DNA of 31,821 bases from Daphnia carinata (taxonomy: Eukaryota; Arthropoda; Branchiopoda; Diplostraca; Daphniidae), in the NCBI RefSeq assembly GCF_022539665.2, contig NW_026712469.1, positions 1 to 31,821 on the forward strand, in the 5' to 3' direction. Position numbers and translations under genes: made by a program. The notes under the pieces are model-generated. The model was not told the origin of the DNA. It saw only the letters and a program-made list of their open reading frames with translations, and did not search any database. The stretch's first letter is position 1, and every line of letters starts with the position of its first letter. Shown here one piece after another: positions 26,101 through 31,821 of this stretch.

Positions 26101-29100
26101 AAACTGATTCTATAACACTATATTCACATTGAATACACGTATATTTGATGCTGTTTGAATGTAGATATTGAAACTCACTGTATCACACTATATTCACATT
26201 GAATACACGTATATTTGATACTGTTTGAATGTAGATCATGAAACTGATTCTATAACACTATATTCACATTGAATACACGTATATTTGATACTGTTTGAAT
26301 GTAGATCATGAAACTGATTCTATAACACTATATTCACATTGAATACACGTATATTTGATACTGTTTGAATGTAGATCATGAAACTGATTCTATAACACTA
26401 TATTCACATTGAATACACGTATATTTGATACTGTTTGAATGTAGATCATGAAACTGATTCTATAACACTATATTCACATTGAATACACGTATATTTGATG
26501 CTGTTTGAATGTAGATATTGAAACTGACTGTATCACACTATATTCACATTGAATACACGTATATTTGATACTGTTTGAATGTAGATCATGAAACTGATTC
26601 TATAACACTATATTCACATTGAATACACGTATATTTGATACTGTTTGAATGTAGATCATGAAACTGATTCTATAACACTATATTCACATTGAATACACGT
26701 ATATTTGATGCTGTTTGAATGTAGATATTGAAACTCATTGTATCACACTATATTCACATTGAATACACGTATATTTGATACTGTTTGAATGTAGATCATG
26801 AAACTGATTCTATAACACTATATTCACATTGAATACACGTATATTTGATACTGTTTGAATGTAGATCATGAAACTGATTCTATAACACTATATTCACATT
26901 GAATACACGTATATTTGATACTGTTTGAATGTAGATCATGAAACTGATTCTATAACACTATATTCACATTGAATACACGTATATTTGATGCTGTTTGAAT
27001 GTAGATATTGAAACTGATTGTATCACACTATATTCACATTGAATACACGTATATTTGATACTGTTTGAATGTAGATCATGAAACTGATTCTATAACACTA
27101 TATTCACATTGAATACACGTATATTTGATACTGTTTGAATGTAGATCATGAAACTGATTCTATAACACTATATTCACATTGAATACACGTATATTTGATG
27201 CTGTTTGAATGTAGATATTGAAACTGATTCTATAACACTATATTCACATTGAATACACGTATATTTGATACTGTTTGAATGTAGATCATGAAACTGATTC
27301 TATAACACTATATTCACATTGAATACACGTATATTTGATGCTGTTTGAATGTAGATATTGAAACTCACTGTATCACACTATATTCACATTGAATACACGT
27401 ATATTTGATACTGTTTGAATGTAGATCATGAAACTGATTCTATAACACTATATTCACATTGAATACACGTATATTTGATACTGTTTGAATGTAGATCATG
27501 AAACTGATTCTATAACACTATATTCACATTGAATACACGTATATTTGATACTGTTTGAATGTAGATCATGAAACTGATTCTATAACACTATATTCACATT
27601 GAATACACGTATATTTGATACTGTTTGAATGTAGATCATGAAACTGATTCTATAACACTATATTCACATTGAATACACGTATATTTGATACTGTTTGAAT
27701 GTAGATCATGAAACTGATTCTATAACACTATATTCACATTGAATACACGTATATTTGATGCTGTTTGAATGTAGATCTTGAAACTGATTGTATCACACTA
27801 TATTCACATTGAATACACGTATATTTGATACTGTTTGAATGTAGATCATGAAACTGATTCTATAACACTATATTCACATTGAATACACGTATATTTGATA
27901 CTGTTTGAATGTAGATCATGAAACTGATTCTATAACACTATATTCACATTGAATACACGTATATTTGATGCTGTTTGAATGTAGATCATGAAACTGATTC
28001 TATAACACTATATTCACATTGAATACACGTATATTTGATGCTGTTTGAATGTAGATCATGAAACTGATTCTATAACACTATATTCACATTGAATACACGT
28101 ATATTTGATGCTGTTTGAATGTAGATCATGAAACTGATTCTATAACACTATATTCACATTGAATACACGTATATTTGATGCTGTTTGAATGTAGATATTG
28201 AAACTCACTGTATCACACTATATTCACATTGAATACACGTATATTTGATACTGTTTGAATGTAGATCATGAAACTGATTCTATAACACTATATTCACATT
28301 GAATACACGTATATTTGATACTGTTTGAATGTAGATCATGAAACTGATTCTATAACACTATATTCACATTGAATACACGTATATTTGATGCTGTTTGAAT
28401 GTAGATATTGAAACTCACTGTATCACACTATATTCACATTGAATACACGTATATTTGATACTGTTTGAATGTAGATCATGAAACTGATTCTATAACACTA
28501 ATATTCACATTGAATACACGTATATTTGATACTGTTTGAATGTAGATCATGAAACTGATTCTATAACACTATATTCACATTGAATACACGTATATTTGAT
28601 GCTGTTTGAATGTAGATATTGAAACTCATTGTATCACACTATATTCACATTGAATACACGTATATTTGATACTGTTTGAATGTAGATCATGAAACTGATT
28701 CTATAACACTATATTCACATTGAATACACGTATATTTGATACTGTTTGAATGTAGATATGAAACTGATTCTATAACACTATATTCACATTGAATACACGT
28801 ATATTTGATGCTGTTTGAATGTAGATATTGAAACTCACTGTATCACACTATATTCACATTGAATACACGTATATTTGATACTGTTTGAATGTAGATCATG
28901 AAACTGATTCTATAACACTATATTCACATTGAATACACGTATATTTGATGCTGTTTGAATGTAGATATTGAAACTGATTCTGTATCACTATATTCACATT
29001 GAATACACGTATATTTGATGCTGTTTGAATGTAGATATTGAAACTCACTGTATCACACTATATTCACATTGAATACACGTATATTTGATACTGTTTGAAT

Positions 29101-31821
29101 GTAGATATTGAAACTCACTGTATCACACTATATTCACATTGAATACACGTATATTTGATACTGTTTGAATGTAGATCATGAAACTGATTCTATAACACTA
29201 TATTCACATTGAATACACGTATATTTGATGCTGTTTGAATGTAGATCATGAAACTGATTCTATAACACTATATTCACATTGAATACACGTATATTTGATA
29301 CTGTTTGAATGTAGATCATGAAACTGATTCTATAACACTATATTCACATTGAATACACGTTTATTTGATGCTGTTTGAATGTAGATCATGAAACTGATTC
29401 TATAACACTATATTCACATTGAATACACGTATATTTGATGCTGTTTGAATGTAGATATTGAAACTCACTGTATCACACTATATTCACATTGAATACACGT
29501 ATATTTGATGCTGTTTGAATGTAGATCATGAAACTGATTCTATAACACTATATTCACATTGAATACACGTATATTTGATGCTGTTTGAATGTAGATATTG
29601 AAACTGACTGTATAACACTATATTCACATTGAATACACGTATATTTGATACTGTTTGAATGTAGATCATGAAACTGATTCTATAACACTATATTCACATT
29701 GAATACACGTATATTTGATACTGTTTGAATGTAGATATTGAAACTGATTCTATAACACTATATTCACATTGAATACACGTATATTTGATGCTGTTTGAAT
29801 GTAGATCATGAAACTGATTCTATAACACTATATTCACATTGAATACACGTATATTTGATGCTGTTTGAATGTAGATCATGAAACTGATTCTATAACACTA
29901 TATTCACATTGAATACACGTATATTTGATACTGTTTGAATGTAGATCATGAAACTGATTCTATAACACTATATTCACATTGAATACACGTATATTTGATA
30001 CTGTTTGAATGTAGATCATGAAACTGATTCTATAACACTATATTCACATTGAATACACGTATATTTGATACTGTTTGAATGTAGATCATGAAACTGATTC
30101 TATAACACTATATTCACATTGAATACACGTATATTTGATACTGTTTGAATGTAGATCATGAAACTGATTCTATAACACTATATTCACATTGAATACACGT
30201 ATATTTGATGCTGTTTGAATGTAGATCATGAAACTGATTCTATAACACTATATTCACATTGAATACACGTATATTTGATGCTGTTTGAATGTAGATCATG
30301 AAACTGATTCTATAACACTATATTCACATTGAATACACGTATATTTGATGCTGTTTGAATGTAGATATTGAAACTGACTGTATCACTCTATATTCACATT
30401 GAATACACGTATATTTGATACTGTTTGAATGTAGATCATGAAACTGATTCTATAACACTATATTCACATTGAATACACGTATATTTGATGCTGTTTGAAT
30501 GTAGATCATGAAACTCACTGATTCTATAACACTATATTCACATTGAATACACGTATATTTGATACTGTTTGAATGTAGATCATGAAACTGATTCTATAAC
30601 ACTATATTCACATTGAATACACGTATATTTGATGCTGTTTGAATGTAGATTGAAAACTGATTCTATAACACTATATTCACATTGAATACACGTATATTTG
30701 ATGCTGTTTGAATGTAGATATGAAACTGATGTATAACACTATATTCACATTTTATACACGTATATTTGATGCTGTTTGAATGTAGATCATGAAACTGATT
30801 CTATAACACTATATTCACATTGAATACACGTATATTTGATGCTGTTTGAATGTAGATATTGAAACTGATTGTATAACACTATATTCACATTGAATACACG
30901 TATATTTGATACTGTTTGAATGTAGATCATGAAACTGATTCTATAACACTATATTCACATTGAATACACGTATATTTGATACTGTTTGAATGTAGATCAT
31001 GAAACTGATTCTATAACACTATATTCACATTGAATACACGTATATTTGATACTGTTTGAATGTAGATCATGAAACTGATTCTATAACACTATATTCACAT
31101 TGAATACACGTATATTTGATGCTGTTTGAATGTAGATATTGAAACTCACTGTATCACACTATATTCACATTGAATACACGTATATTTGATACTGTTTGAA
31201 TGTAGATCATGAAACTGATTCTATAACACTATATTCACATTGAATACACGTATATTTGATACTGTTTGAATGTAGATCATGAAACTGATTCTATAACACT
31301 ATATTCACATTGAATACACGTATATTTGATGCTGTTTGAATGTAGATATTGAAACTCACTGTATCACACTATATTCACATTGAATACACGTATATTTGAT
31401 ACTGTTTGAATGTAGATCATGAAACTGATTCTATAACACTATATTCACATTGAATACACGTATATTTGATACTGTTTGAATGTAGATCATGAAACTGATT
31501 CTATAACACTATATTCACATTGAATACACGTATATTTGATGCTGTTTGAATGTAGATATTGAAACTGATTCTATCACACTATATTCACATATTTGATGCT
31601 GTTGGAATGTAGATATTGAAACTCACTGTATCATACTATATTCACATTGAATACACGTATATTTGATACTGTTTAAATGTAGATCCTCAAACTGACTGTA
31701 TAACACTATATTCACATTGAATACACGTATATTTGATACTGTTTGAATGTAGATCATGAAACTGATTCTATAACACTATATTCACATTGAATACACGTAT
31801 ATTTGATGCTGTTTGAATGTA
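23155..31821 (+). repeat. Block VII: irregular higher-order array of two families
   Basis: About 124 copies. CAT-S copies with A57 form runs of one to five, broken by single ATT-head copies with K or K-like middles. By hand tally from 23225 to 28404 there are 22 ATT-type heads. 21 follow a copy with G57, and 21 themselves carry A57. Intervals between them are 2 to 6 copies: eight of 3, six of 2, four of 6, two of 5 and one of 4. The pattern continues, less regularly, to the end. A four-copy run of G57 CAT-S copies sits near 27914-28193. No gene is visible. Confidence 0.85.
31555..31611 (+). repeat. 57 bp monomer with 13 bp core deletion
   Basis: The copy goes from 'tattcacat' directly to 'atttgatgctg', losing the right dyad arm and the CpG; the tail is 'gttggaatg'. 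The following copies also carry rare alleles ('gtttaaatg' at about 31672, 'gatcctcaaac' at 31682). Decay therefore increases again just before the window's right end. Confidence 0.82.

Larger units (their letters stand above)
1..31821 (+). repeat. 70 bp tandem satellite DNA array (about 450 copies)
   Basis: The sequence repeats every 70 bases from end to end; reading successive 'gatcat' or 'gatatt' heads gives steps of 70 with occasional 67-72 and a few larger departures. All copies are in one orientation; I saw no inverted copy. The consensus has about 20 G/C in 70 bases and one CpG (positions 45-46). It has stop codons in every forward frame and in two of three reverse frames, and 70 is not a multiple of 3, so it cannot encode a long repeat protein. 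The first 9 bases are a partial copy (positions 62-70) and the last base is position 70, so the array continues past both ends. The form is that of eukaryotic satellite DNA; centromeric, pericentromeric or subtelomeric location is inference, and the species cannot be named from this sequence. Confidence 0.97.

Noticed and set aside
1-31821. CRISPR array
   Set aside because: There are regular repeats, but no unique spacers: the full 70 bp period is repeated, and no cas-like gene is present.
1-31821. CENP-B box within the monomer
   Set aside because: The CENP-B box needs TTCG and CGGG elements. The consensus has one CpG, in an ACACGTAT context, and no such motif.
1-31821. Telomeric repeats or a telomere-associated end
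   Set aside because: No TTAGGG, TTAGG or TTTAGGG tract is seen at either end or inside the array.
1-31821. TATA-like elements ('ctatattcac', 'cgtatatttg') as promoters
   Set aside because: These occur in every copy as part of an AT-rich consensus, with no downstream gene or other promoter element to support a call.
1-31821. tRNA, rRNA or other structured RNA gene derived from the monomer
   Set aside because: No tRNA box A/B motifs, 5S internal control region or extended stem is seen. The only symmetry is a 6 bp arm dyad with a 3-base centre.

Overview
The whole 31.8 kb window is one uninterrupted tandem satellite DNA array. It holds about 450 head-to-tail copies of a roughly 70 bp monomer (31,821/70 = 454.6), all in the same orientation. 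I see no gene, RNA gene, transposon, CRISPR array or unique spacer sequence, and the window enters and leaves inside the repeat, so the real array is longer. The consensus monomer is about 29% GC with a single CpG. This architecture is that of eukaryotic heterochromatin (centromeric, pericentromeric or subtelomeric). The sequence alone does not name the organism, and I do not recognise the monomer as a named satellite.

Numbering used throughout: position 1 is the g of the 'gatcat'/'gatatt' head and position 70 is the last a of 'ttgaatgta'. The copy at 8281-8350 is a perfect reference. Variation is concentrated at positions 4-6 (CAT or ATT), 13-21 (S form 'gattctata' or K form 'cactgtatc') and 57 (G or A). 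Outside the divergent zone, positions 22-56 and 58-70 are nearly invariant. When copies are phased from position 57 instead of position 1, most resolve into a few families: type 1 (G57, ATT, K), type 2 (A57, CAT, S), type 3 (G57, ATT, S, an apparent recombinant) and type 4 (G57, CAT, S).

Layout: 1-3443 mixes types 1 to 4. 3444-8630 is mostly types 3 and 4, with full K copies absent. 8631-13237 is types 3 and 4 with interspersed type 1. 13238-16558 is the most mutated zone, with degenerate and truncated copies. 16559-21284 is a strongly homogenised type 3 block with no GATC site. 21285-23154 is a type 1-rich block ending in several broken monomers. 23155-31821 is an irregular higher-order arrangement in which single type 1 copies punctuate runs of type 2.

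There are no genes to work together. The biology visible here is repeat evolution: local amplification and homogenisation, recombination between families with breakpoints near positions 4-21, and a conserved core carrying a 15 bp dyad next to the only CpG. The two longest reverse-strand open frames are by-products of monomer length and stop-codon variants and are not genes.
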